In this document: one piece after another, positions 44,142-53,996 of the stretch | Layout of the letters: every line of letters starts with the position of its first letter | Position numbering within the stretch: the first letter of the stretch is position 1 | From: Bos javanicus | Taxonomy: Eukaryota; Chordata; Mammalia; Artiodactyla; Bovidae | Assembly (NCBI RefSeq): GCF_032452875.1 | Contig: NC_083896.1 | Coordinates: forward strand, 3,658,001 to 3,722,000 | Direction: 5' to 3' | Length of the DNA: 64,000 bases | The notes under the pieces: model-generated | What the model saw: the letters and a program-made list of their open reading frames with translations, nothing else | Databases searched by the model: none | What the model was told of the DNA's origin: nothing | Program-made: the position numbers and the translations under genes

Positions 44142-44684
44142 TTTGTTTGTTTGCTTGTTTTTCTTCTGATGGGCAAAGCTGAGTGAGGTGGTAATCCTGT
44201 CTGCTGATGATTGGGTTTTATTTTTGTTTGTTTGTTGTCTAGATGAGGATTCCTACACAGGGTGCTACTGATGGTTAGGTGATGCTGGGTCTTGTATTCA
44301 AGTGGGTTCCTTTGTGTGCATTCTCACTATTTGATACTCTGTAGGGTTAATTCTCTGGTATTCTAGGGCCATGGAGTCAGTTCTCCCCCTGCAAAGGCTT
44401 AGGGTTTGATCTCCTACCTGTGTTCTTCTGTTTTCCAGTAGGTGGCTCAGTAATAAAGAATCCACCTGGGAGGGTTGTTGCACAGGTCTCACAGTTTCAT
44501 CCAGGAAAGCACTTGGAACAGTGGCCTCAGCCCCTGTGGCTCCTCCTTCAGCTCCTGCACAGCACTAACCACCAGGCATCCCAGTGGTGCAGGATGTCTA
44601 TGTCACTGTTTTGTCATGCCCACTGTTCTTTCACTGTTTGGAGAAATAGAAATGTGAATAAGAACTCACCTTGGGACCAGTTTT

Positions 44685-44705
44685 TTCTTCTTCTTCTTCT
44701 TCTTT
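44685..44705. repeat. (TTC)n short microsatellite
   Basis: Six TTC units after a T run, at the 5' outer edge of the long L1. Confidence 0.85.
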
Positions 44706-44764
44706 TTTCTGATGATTTTCTTGAGATATTTACTTGCATTCTGTAATCTGAGTTGAAAGCATTT

Positions 44765-44870
44765 AAAAATATATATGTATTTACTAAGTCAACATTTGTT
44801 GATGAAGTTGTCAGACATGGCTCCTGCCCTTATAGGAATTTGTAATCTATCAAGAGAGATGAATATTAAA
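44765..44870 (-). mobile_element. L2-like fragment
   Basis: 'tcaacatttgttgatgaagttgtcagacatggctcctgcccttataggaatttgtaatct' (around 44790-44850) follows the L2 order (aaatatttgttgag...ctcctgccctcatggagcttac). Diverged. Confidence 0.5.
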
Positions 44871-45310
44871 GAAAAATACATACTATTGTGTATATTGTAT
44901 ATACACAATACTTTACTGAATGGGCAGATCTTGGTTGGACACATTAGAGTATAGCTTTATTTTTCTTTCACTACTGACATTAAACATATTCTGATGAACC
45001 AAACTTCCTCAGTCATTGATAAGAACATCTCAAGAAGATCCATAAATTTCACGTCTCTTTGAGCTAGAATAGTCTTATTTTATACATTAGAACATCTGAT
45101 CCAGTCAAAATCTCAGATTCAGTTCAAATTCTCATATCTAATATTACAGGTAATAAAATATTTCTCCTTTTTTTTTCACTCGTGCTTTATTTTTAAAGTT
45201 TCCTCTTCTGCTTCTGGATCCTCTCAGGCCTAAACTAGGGAAAAGAGAATTTGAAGGGGAGGATCAACATCTTCAGTGACTACAGCTATCATAATTGAGC
45301 CTTTGGGATC
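44871..45310. other. Gene-free stretch, nothing recognised
   Basis: No supported feature. Confidence 0.4.
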
Positions 45311-45513
45311 CTCTCCCTTGTGGATTAGTGGTAAAGAACCCTCCTGCCAATGCAGGAGACTCAACTTCCACTGCTGGGTCAGAAAGATTCCCTGGAGGAG
45401 GGAATGGCAGCCCACTCAAATATATTTGCCTGGGAAATCTCCTGGACAGAGGAGGCTGGTAGGCTGCAGTACATGCAGTCACAAAAGAGTCCTGCATGAC
45501 TTAGCATGCACAT
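45311..45513 (+). mobile_element. Bov-tA SINE
   Basis: Sense copy: head 'ctctcccttgtggattagtg', 'ctcctgccaatgcaggagac', 'ggaggctggtaggctgcagt', and tail 'cttagcatgcacatca'. Confidence 0.88.
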
Positions 45514-45517
45514 CATG

Positions 45518-45683
45518 GAGATTGTTTCTGGCTGTTTGTGACCCTATGGACCATTGTACACTAGGCTCCTCTCTCCATAGGCTTCTCTAGGCAAGAATAT
45601 TGGAATTGGTTGCTATGCCCGCCTCTTATATCTCTTGCATTGGCAGGTGAGTTCTTTATCCTTAGCTCCATCTGGTAAGCCCA
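45518..45683 (-). mobile_element. Bov-tA SINE, internally deleted
   Basis: Antisense copy right next to the sense one, giving a tail-to-tail pair: 'ctaggctcctctctccatag', 'ggcaagaatattggaattgg', head 'tccttagctccatctggtaa'. The segment between 'ttgctatgcccgcctc' and 'ttatatctcttgcattggca' lacks about 35 bp of the usual monomer. Confidence 0.85.
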
Positions 45684-45898
45684 GTTTATGGAGACACTTT
45701 TCCCCAAAGAAGATTTTGCTTGCTTCTTCCAGGACAGTATAACCAATACAGGACTTCTTGAGCTCCTTTCAATGTTAAAAGTGTCAGGTTTAGCTCATTT
45801 GGCTTTCAGAGGCTTTTTAAACACCACCTGTAATTCTGATTTCAGCTCACATTATTTTCTGTTTGTTTCATTTGTTTGCTATTAGATATAGGTCTTAT

Positions 45899-46508
45899 AC
45901 CCCAATGTTCATTGCACCACTGTTTACAATAGCCAGGACATGGAAGTAACCTAGATGTCCATCAGCAGACGAATGGATAAGAAAACTGTGGTATATATAC
46001 ACAATGGAATATTACTCAGCCATTAAAAGGAATGCATTTGAATCAGTTCTAATGAGGTGGATGAAACTGGAGCCTATTATACGGAGTGAAGTAAGTCAGA
46101 AAGAAAAACACCAATACAGTATACTAACACATATATGTGGAATTTAGAAAGATGGTAACAATGACCCTATATATGAGACAGCAAAAGAGACACAGATGTA
46201 AAGAACAGTCTTTTGGACTCTGTGGGAGAAGGTGACGGTGGGATGATTTGAGAGAATAGCATCGAAACATGTATATTATCATATATGAAATACATTGCCA
46301 ATTCAGGTTCAATGCATGAGACAGGGTGCTCAGGGCTTTTGCACTGGGATGACCCTGAGGGATGGGATGGGGAGGGAGGTAAGAGGGGGGTTCAGGATGG
46401 GTAACACATGTACACCCATGGCTGATTCATGTCAGTGTATGGCAAGAACCATAACAATATTGTAAAGTAATTAGCCTCAAATTAAAAAAAATAAATTAAT
46501 TTAAAAAA
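45899..46508 (+). mobile_element. LINE-1 3' end, 5'-truncated
   Basis: Sense L1: ORF2 end ('accccaatgttcattgcacc', 'gccaggacatggaagtaacc', 'ggaatattactcagccatta'), 3' UTR ('gactctgtgggagaaggtga', the GGGGAGGGAGGTAAGAGGGG tract near 46370), and A-rich tail. Stops interrupt ORF2. Confidence 0.93.
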
Positions 46509-47068
46509 AGAATGTTACATAAATGGGAAAAAAAAAGAAAAGCATTTTTTAAGTGTATTTCATTAATGATTCATTTGTATTGCAGTACATGTTGCCTTCT
46601 AAGTATATAATTTCTTTAATCTTGGAAATCATCAAATGATCTTTTAACTCCACATTTTGACTTGGAATTATGGAAAAACACTACTCCTTTACAGAGAAGG
46701 AAGAAAATCTATGCTCATTGGGTCTTAAAATATTTCCCCCCCCCTTTATTTCTTTTCTTCCTCTACTTTTTGCCCCTAGAGTTTGGTGAAAAATGTTGAT
46801 GGCTGAAGAACTAATATTAATATTTTTAATATGTCCTCCTTTCCTTTAGAATGTAAGGGTACAGTACCCTATGTTCATATCCAGGCTTCAACTGAAACTT
46901 CATGGTAAGTACCATTGAATATCATTTTATATTTTAATGTCACAAAGGTTCTGTGAAATATTGTAATGAGAAAGATTTAATTTACATTGTGAGGCTAGAA
47001 AAAGACTTTCTCAAGAACTAACATTTGATTTGAGAGATGAAAGGTGATTTAGAGTTATCTGGGGAGTC
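46509..47068. other. Gene-free stretch, nothing recognised
   Basis: Includes a C run followed by TTT at about 46736-46746. No repeat family or frame to call. Confidence 0.4.
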
Positions 47069-47540
47069 TAGTCAAGGCTATGGTTTTTCCAGTGGTCATG
47101 TATGGATGTGAGAGTTGGACTGTGAAGAAGGCTGAGCACCGAAGAATTGATGCTTTTGAACTGTGGTGTTGGAGAAGACTCTTGAGAGTTCCTTGGACTG
47201 CAAGGAGATCCAACCAGTCCATTCTGAAGGAGATCAGCCCTGGGATTTCTTTGGAAGGAATGATGCTAAAGCTGAAACTCCAGTACTTTGGCCACCCCAT
47301 GGGAAATGTTGACTTATTGGAAAAGACTCTGATGCTGGGAGGGATTAGGGGCAGGAGGAGAAGGGGACGACAGAGGATGAGGTGGCTGGATGGCATCACT
47401 GACTTGATGGACATGAGTCTGAGTGAACTCCGAGAGTTGGTGATAGACAGGGAGGTCTGGCGTGCTGCAATTCATGGGGTCGCAAAGAGTCGGACACAAC
47501 TGAGCGACTGAAATGACTGAACTGACTGAACTGACTGAAG
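47069..47540 (+). mobile_element. BovB LINE 3' end
   Basis: Sense copy from 'tctagtcaaggctatggttt' to a tail of repeated CTGAA/ACTGA units (47505-47539). A 143-codon frame (47080-47511) reads from MVFPVVMYGCESWTVKKAE to the natural end AKSRTQLSD with no stop. No TSD could be resolved. Confidence 0.93.
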
Positions 47541-47639
47541 GAGTGAATGGGAAGAAGAGATTGACTACACAGGGGAGTTGTAATGTGGGAGGAAAGAGTG
47601 ATATGAAAGATAATTTTTAAAAACAACTCAGGCTGCTAA

Positions 47640-48830
47640 GTGCAGAGGGAATGTAAGCAGTATATCCAAATAGGAAGCTTTTCTAATCATCTAGATTAGA
47701 AGTATAAAAGGTGTAGGTACAATGGAGGCTAAGACAACTGGTTAGATTCAAAAATATTTTTCATGTAGAAATGAAGAGAGATGCAGTGGAATGGATGTGG
47801 GGCATGAAAAAGGATGTATGCTAGGATAACACCCAGATTTCACAATTTGACAATGGGTAGATGAAGTTGCCACTTACTGAGATGATCAAAATAGGAGGAA
47901 AATAGAAAGAGCAAGTTGTAGTAGGTTGATAATTTGGTTTGCAAGCACTGTGAGTCATTCAAATGATGGAAATGAGGCAGAGCTGTAAATTGTTACCTAT
48001 CCGCAATGGGTCCATGACCCCTTAATGGGTCCTTTACCTGGAGAAACAAATGCAAGTCAAATAAATCAGGCTCAGTATACCAAAGCACAAATTTTATTCA
48101 CTGATTGAGGAATAGAGAAGGAAGAGCTTGTATTCTAAAAATGCCTTCTCCCCAAAGGAAGGGGAGAAAGGGAGTTTTAAAGGGTAAGAAGTACATCTGT
48201 CACCAGGGCTCTAGAAAAGAGGCAAAAATTTTCAGGGGCAGCCAGGGGCACCCTGGTGCATCTGGGGCACATGCAGTCTTCCAGGCTTATTTGCACATGG
48301 CAGAAATTGTGCCCAGCAGAGTATGAATCTGAGAACTTAACATGGTAATGCAGCCAAGGTAACTTACAGATACCATCAAGTCTCCTCTGTACAAGCACCT
48401 CCTCTGATCAAGTCAAAGTCAGTTTAGGGCAGTTGACCACTGCAAATCTCTTAAAGCATGACTGCAAAACATCTGTGTCAAATAACAGTACTTTTGAAGC
48501 AGAGATAAATCAGGAAAAACATCCTTTGGCTCTGAAGGGCTAATATGGGTGACAAAATGAAAATTTGAGACCATGAATACACCTGAGTAATTCTAGTAAT
48601 TATTATTTAAATAGAAAGGAGTTGATAAAGGCAACTGAGGATGAACCATTAGAAGAAACAACAGAAAACCAAGATTATGGCATGATATTAAGAGTACAAG
48701 ATAGGAAGAGAACAGTGTTAATTGGACTTGGCAATATTGAGGTCAAGAATGGTTTTATGGGGATTTCATTAGGAAAATTAATCAGTTAATGTAAGAAAGA
48801 AGTGGAAAATTTCATTCATGCCAAGTTGAG
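47640..48830 (+). mobile_element. L2-like LINE body split by an LTR
   Basis: Left part 47640-47990 carries 'gcagtggaatggatgtgggg', 'tgacaatgggtagatgaagttgccacttactgagatg'. Right part 48481-48830 carries 'ggacttggcaatattgaggtcaag' near 48726-48749. These are phrases of the L2 body in the correct order on either side of the LTR. Old and diverged; the identification is by memory. Confidence 0.6.
47991..48480 (-). mobile_element. Solo LTR, antisense, inside L2
   Basis: In the plus direction it begins 'tgttacctatccgcaatggg' and ends near 'aacatctgtgtca'. Read on the minus strand an AATAAA signal lies at 48093-48098 and a TATA-like TTTAAAA at about 48173-48181, in the correct LTR order. The flanking 4-mers aaat (47987-47990 and about 48480-48483) are compatible with a class I integration. 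Length about 490 bp. Family not named; no internal retroviral genes. Confidence 0.6.
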
Positions 48831-49869
48831 TATTATAACCTAGGAACAGCATCTCAGAAAGCTCTGAGAACTCTTTTGCCCATTAGAAGTCAAGGCATAG
48901 TTATGTTTTTTGAGAAAGAGGGCTGTACATTAAATGACATATTACTGACAGTTTATATAATCAGATCTGCAAGTACAAAGTGGTAGGTCATCGTGACCAC
49001 TTACAAGATCAAGAAGGAATGTTACCTTTTAAGGAGTTTTCTTGTTGGCACTAGGAGAATGTTATTCTTTATGGCTGAACAGACATTTCTGCCAATGGGG
49101 AGATTTGTTTACACAGAATGATACACAAGGGATAAAAGAGGGGAAAGAGGAGGACCAAAGGCAGAGAACATTTTTTATTTAAAAATTTTCCTTCACATAA
49201 AGTATGAATTTTATTTCACAGGGAGCTGATTGGATAAATGGTGGAGAAGGAAATCTGTTGCTCCTGAAGATTGGAGTTTTGGAAGCTGCACTGCTGACGC
49301 CATGGTAAGTTCTTTATGATTCTTTCATTGAGGAAAATTTTGAAGCAAAAGGGAAACTCAGACACTTCATAAATGTACAGGCTAGATTTCATGAAAGGGA
49401 TAATAACTCCTGAAAGATCAACGGCAATCTGCATTTTATATTTTCTCTGAGTGTACTTTAAATACAGGTGTGTTTATAACATGTTAATTTTTGTTTCTCT
49501 TTGTATATAACATGTTAGCAATGGACTGAAAGACTGATATGTTGTTAAATGTCTACTAAATCCCAGTAAAAGTAAACTGGAATTTTCTAGGACTTACATC
49601 CATAATGTTGCATTTATCCAGATACTTCTCAACCATAGGAAAAATAATATGCTTCATTTACTCCCTTAATTTGCTCAGAAGGATGAGAGGGAGCACTGAA
49701 GTGCCTATCCTTCTCCAAGTTAGTAAAGCACATTATACAACTTCAAGAAAAAATAATCTACTGTCTTGCCCTCTAAACTAAGTCTTTGGATTACGATCAC
49801 CAATTACAATCAGCTGGGTGTCCAAGAATTCAACAAAATAAGTCCTGACAGTATCAATCCACAGATAGC
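48831..49869. other. Gene-free stretch, nothing recognised
   Basis: Roughly 1 kb with only short frames. It may contain further decayed L2, but I cannot support it. Confidence 0.4.
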
Positions 49870-50635
49870 ATCACACTCCACAGATAAAGGGCCCAACACG
49901 AGACAGCCCTTCACTTCAGACCCAGTCGCAATCTCAGTCTGTTAACCTCTCGTTACACATTAGAGGTTCCCAGGCTCCCTTCCTTGGATTTGATTGATTT
50001 CCTAGAGTGTTTCATAAAACTTGGGAAACCTGTTTACACACTAGATTACTGGTTTATTACAAAGCATGTTGAAGAACAGAAATCAACATCCAGATGAAGA
50101 GTAAATAGGGTGAGGTTACAACTAAAGGAGCTTCGTCCTTCTGGAAGCTGAGACCAACACGGTGACATATGGAAGTGTTCAGGTTTCCCAGCCTGGAAAC
50201 TCTTTGAAGCCTTTGGGGTTTTATGGAAGCTTCATTACATAGGCAAGGTTAATTAAATTATCAGCCACTGGTGATTGACTCCATGTCTAGATTTTCTCCA
50301 GTCCCTGGAATCCAAGGGGTTGAACTGAAAGCCCCAACCCTCTATTCCTGGTTGGTTTCTTAGCAACCAGTACCTCTCCTAGATGCTTTGCAAAAGTTTC
50401 CTCATTAACATATACACAATTGCAGTGGAAAAAAAGGAGGTTTCTTATGAATAACAAGAGATATACTCTGTCTTTATGGTTCTAAAGCATTTCAGCAGCT
50501 GAAGACAAGAGAGAAAATATTATTTTAAAAAGATGATTTCTTTGCTCTTATCACTGAAGAAATCCCAAGGATTTGAGGAGCTGTGAATCAAGAACAATGA
50601 ATGAAGATCAAATATATTAAAAATATAGTTTAGTT
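49870..50635. mobile_element. Old ERV LTR (MER21-like by memory)
   Basis: Recognisable phrases: 'tagattactggtttattaca', 'ttttatggaagcttcattacataggcaagg', 'attatcagccactggtgatt', 'aaagccccaaccctctattc', 'cctcattaacatatac', 'cttatcactgaagaaatcccaaggatttgaggagctgtg' (around 50549-50587) and 'gaagatcaaatatatt'. They occur in the order of an old mammalian ERVL-class LTR. Orientation and exact family are uncertain. No coding sequence attached. Confidence 0.65.
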
Positions 50636-50721
50636 ATCTGAATGACCAAATATGTATTCTTTACAGTTCCTGAGTGCTTGTAGTTGAATGGATTGTCACT
50701 GCTTTAAAGGTATGACAAGGT

Positions 50722-50741
50722 CACACACACACACACACACA
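50722..50741. repeat. (CA)n microsatellite
   Basis: Ten CA units, uninterrupted, followed 25 bp later by a (CAAA)n tract at about 50761-50785. Confidence 0.92.
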
Positions 50742-50996
50742 AAATGCTAGCTACGCAAAACCAAAACAAACAAACAAACAAAAAATCAAAATAACCCTAT
50801 GAAGACTAGTTAATGCACAAAGCTGTCAGTGATAACACCATGTTATCCCAATAGTTCTGTCCTAAAACTTACTAATGAATGAAGGTGTTGGTCCAGAAAT
50901 GTGCTTGAAGTTGTGAAGAGAAAACTAGGGTATATTTTATAGTTACAATCCTTTTTTATTTTTACAGGTCTAAACAAGTCTGAAGAGACAGTTTCA

Positions 50997-51612
50997 TGTT
51001 TTATTTTATTCTTTTCTTACCTGGCCATGTGGCTCCTGGGAAGTAGGCCTTTCTGTGAACCTGTTTCTTTGGTTATAGGACACAACATTCAGTCTCCATG
51101 ACCTTCCTGAGTTCTAGTGTGCATATTCAAGCAGCTGTTAATTAATGAAGAGAAGGAATACAAGACCAGGGAGGAAGAGTAAAGAGCAGCTTTGGGACAA
51201 GGTTCTAGTTCCCCATCAAAGCATACACACAACAATATCTTTGAGCTATTTTACAGATACTGAAAGTCCCTCCAGGTGGGATAAGTTAATGGCTAATGAT
51301 GGTATGCTGCCCACAAACATATAGACCCCAGATCAGTTGGATCTGAAGGCTGATGATGCTGACTCCTACTTACCTCACCACCAACTCATCAAAAGAATGT
51401 CCACAAGCTGATCACGCCCTTTTTGAACAATTACTATAAACATTTTCAGTCTTCCTCAAGTTGGGACATATGGTTTTGAAGGCGTTAACCCACTGTGGCC
51501 CCCTTTGCCTGGCAAAGTGATAAAGATATTCTTTCCTATTCAGAAAGCTTATGCCTCTGAGATTGGATTGGCAATGGTGTACAGAGAAGCCAAGCTTTTG
51601 GCATCAATAGAT
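50997..51612 (+). mobile_element. ERV LTR, family not assigned
   Basis: LTR-like architecture on the plus strand: a start near 'tgttttattttattc', body 'ccaggtgggataagttaatg', 'ctcaccaccaactcatcaaa', 'attactataaacattttcag', 'aagttgggacatatggtttt', then a GATAAA-type signal ('aaagtgataaagatattctt') and an end near 'agccaagcttttggcatca'. Recognised as a ruminant retroviral LTR by memory. The TSD is not evident and the left boundary is approximate. Confidence 0.55.
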
Positions 51613-51701
51613 CTGTCCTAAAGTGCTGATACAGAGGCTTTGGAGGCAGCTAGATCTTGGTCTTCCATGCTTTACTAGCTGAAGGATCTCAGTCAAGTGA
51701 A

Positions 51702-52848
51702 TCAGTTCAGTTCAGTTCATTTCAGTCGCTCAGTCATGTCTGACTCTCTGCGACCCCATGAATCGCAGCACGCCAGGCCTCCCTGTCCATCACCAACTCC
51801 TGGAGTTCACTCAGACTCACGTCCATCGAGTCAGTGATGCCATCCAGCCATCTCATCCTCTGGCGTCCCCTTCTCCTCCTGCCCCTAATCCCTCCCAGCT
51901 TCAGAGTCTTTCCCAGTGAGTCAACTCTTCACATGAAGTGGCTAAAGTATTGGAGTTTCAGCTTTAGCATCATTCCTTCCAAAGAAATCCCAGGGCTGAT
52001 CTCCTTCAGAATGGACTGGTTGGATCTCCTTGCAGTCCAAGGGACTCTCAAGAGTCTTCTCCAGCACCACAGTTCAAAAGCATCAATTCTTTGGCGCTCA
52101 GCCTTCTTCACAGTCCAACTCTCACATCCATACATGACCACTGGAAAAACCATAGCCTTGACTAGATGGACCTTTGTTGGCAAAGCAATGTCTCTGCTTT
52201 TCAATATGCTTTCTAGGTTGGTCATAACCCTCCTTCCAAGGAGTAAGCGTCTTTTAATTTCATGGCTGCAGTCACCATCTGCAGTGATTTTGGAGCCCAG
52301 AAAAATAAAGTCTGATACTGTTTCCACTGTTTCCCCATCTATTTCCCATGAAGTGATGGGACCAGATGCCATGATCTTCGTTTTCTGAATGTTGAGCTTT
52401 AAGCCAACTTTTTCACTCTCCACTCTCACTTTCTTCAGGAGGCTTTTTAGTTCCTCTTCACTTTCTGCCATAAGGGTGGTGTCATCTGCATATCTGAGGT
52501 GACTGATATTTCTCCTGGCAATCTTGATTCCAGCTTGTGCTTCTTCCAGTCCAGTATTTCTCATGATGTACTCTGCATATAAGTTAAATAAGCAGGGTGA
52601 CAATATACAGCCTTGACGTACTCCTTTTCCTATTTGGAACCAGTCTGTTGTTCCATGTCTAGCTCTAACTGTTGCTTCCTGACCTGCATACAGATTTCTC
52701 AAGAGGCAGATAAGGTAGTCTGGTATTCCCATCTCTTTCAGAATTGTCCACAGTTTATTGTGATCCACATAGTCAAAGGCTTTGGCATAGTCAATAAAGC
52801 AGAAATAGATGTTTTTCTGGAACTCTCTTGCTTTTTCCAATAAACCTT
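51702..52848 (-). mobile_element. BovB LINE, RT half to 3' end
   Basis: Antisense copy from the tail 'cagttcagttcatttcagtc' to the codons for MEKAREFQ. It lacks the endonuclease and RT fingers. Sequence decay is light compared with other copies. It interrupts a MIR. A TSD was not resolved. Confidence 0.95.
51929..52840 (-). pseudogene. BovB reverse transcriptase, palm to C-terminal region, 303 codons open
   Basis: Longest open frame in the window. RT motif A FIDYAKAFD is at residues 15-23, motif B GVRQGCILSPCLFNLY at 73-88, and the catalytic YADD at 117-120 (bases 52481-52492). It is followed by TLMAESEEELKSLL, the MASGPITSWEIDGETVETVSDF segment and the C-terminal MYGCESWTVKKAE and CWRRLLRVPWTARRSN stretches. 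The stop at 51926-51928 is TGA where other copies have an arginine CGA codon, a CpG transition. Beyond it the same frame continues. With endonuclease and fingers missing it cannot act alone. Confidence 0.93.
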
Positions 52849-52893
52849 CTCAAAACTTTTTCTTCACCTGTAATATGGGGACAGCAATAGTTC

Positions 52894-53376
52894 TGTTGCA
52901 GGAAGAGGGACCCCTTCCAGGGCCCGAAACTGGGCTCTTGTCTAACACTCAGAAATGAATTGTCTGAGGAGACACATGTGCTGACAAAGGAAGAGATTTT
53001 ATTGGGAAAGGGCACCTGGGTGGAGAGCAGTAGGGTAAGGGAACCCAGGAGAACTGCTCTGCAGCATGGCTCGCAGTCTCAGGTTTTATGGTGATGGGAT
53101 TAGTTTCTGGGTGGTCTTTGGCCAATCCTTCTAATTCAGAGTCTTTCCTGGTGGCTTACTTATCTCTCAGCCAAGATGGATGCTAGTGAGAGGGATTTTG
53201 GGAAATGGACAGACATCTGGTGTCTCCTTTAGACTTTTCCGGAACTCTTCCGGTGGGTGGTGGCTTATTAGTTCCCTATTCCTTATCAGATCTCCTGTCA
53301 TAAAACAACTCATGCAAATGGTTACTATGGTGCCTGGCCAGGGTGGGCGGTTTCAATCAGTGTGCTTCCCTTAACA
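52894..53376 (-). mobile_element. Solo LTR of a class I-like endogenous retrovirus
   Basis: TG...CA boundaries (tgttgcagg at the left, cccttaaca at the right) with an exact 4-bp TSD gttc (52890-52893 and 53377-53380), the duplication size of gammaretrovirus-like elements. On the minus strand a TATA-like CATAAAA sits at about 53083-53090 and an AATAAA at 52998-53003, followed by a U5 of about 105 bp. Length 483 bp. No gag, pol or env nearby, so it is a recombined solo LTR. Confidence 0.88.
52998..53003 (-). terminator. AATAAA polyadenylation signal of the solo LTR
   Basis: Reverse-strand AATAAA in 'cccaataaaatctcttcc', about 85 bp downstream (minus strand) of the TATA-like element, matching the R region of an LTR. 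Confidence 0.7.
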
Positions 53377-53455
53377 GTTCTAGATATTTCAACAGATTGC
53401 TGTGAAAATTTAATGACTTGTAAGAAAACAGTTTATAAAACGTGAAGGAATAAGT

Positions 53456-53910
53456 ATAGCATATGATGAAGGAAATGAGATGGTGATCAGCTTGATCAGT
53501 GTTTGAACACCGTCTGAATCAAATGCAGGTTGTGTGAACTGTGAAAGTTTACATAATACATTTGAGAATTTTTCCTAAAGTGAATTGTTATACCAATATC
53601 TGCAGCATAAGACTATTAAAATGTTTAAATGAAATTATGCATCGAAAGTGTCTAATGCCATTTAGTATGTGCACATATTATATTCTGCATCAAAATAATA
53701 CACTTTGGCCCCCTTGTGGAGGAAGGGAAGGTGACCCATCATGCCTTCCTACGATTTAAATAATCCTTCCTTATTTCTAGGGAATAGTTCTTAAAGACAA
53801 TTTATCTCTATTTTCCTAAAAGGAAAAAAAAAAAAGCATGAAACTTTTGATCTGCTAGTAGTGGTACCATTATTGTTTTCACAGAATGGCTTTACTATAA
53901 GGAATATCTT
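53456..53910. other. Gene-free stretch, nothing recognised
   Basis: A 72-codon frame at 53541-53759 has no domain. No repeat identified. Confidence 0.4.
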
Positions 53911-53996
53911 GATCTTCCCAACTCAGGGATTGCAAGAACCTGTGTCTCTTGCATTCCAGGCAGATTTCTTACCATCTGAACCACTGGGGAAGTCCA
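53911..53996 (-). mobile_element. Bov-tA SINE head fragment
   Basis: Antisense head half only: 'gatcttcccaactcagggat', 'cttgcattccaggcagattt', 'ccatctgaaccactggggaa'. The 3' half of the SINE is absent. Confidence 0.88.

Larger units (their letters stand above)
36162..44640 (-). mobile_element. Long antisense LINE-1, interrupted by two BovBs and a SINE
   Basis: One L1 read right to left. Part of the 5' UTR lies at about 44640-44153, ORF1 at about 43589-42530, ORF2 from the ATG at 42495 to about 36554, and the 3' UTR and T-rich end at 36550-36162. The pieces are 44640-44153, 43589-41271, 41060-39292 and 37302-36162, about 5.7 kb in all. The breaks at 37302/39283 and 43589/44142 are BovB insertions with TSDs; the one at 41061-41270 is a SINE. 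Excluding insertions ORF2 is about 3.74 kb, the normal size, but it has many stops and frameshifts. Confidence 0.9.
51628..53445 (+). mobile_element. MIR SINE split by a BovB and a solo LTR
   Basis: Three pieces of one MIR: 51628-51701 ('ggctttggaggcagctagatcttgg', 'ctttactagctgaaggatct', 'cagtcaagtga'), 52849-52893 ('aaaccttctcaaaacttttt', 'cacctgtaatatggggacag') and 53381-53445 ('ttgctgtgaaaatttaatga', 'cagtttataaaacgtgaag'). Their order and spacing reproduce the MIR consensus once the BovB and LTR are removed. Confidence 0.75.
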
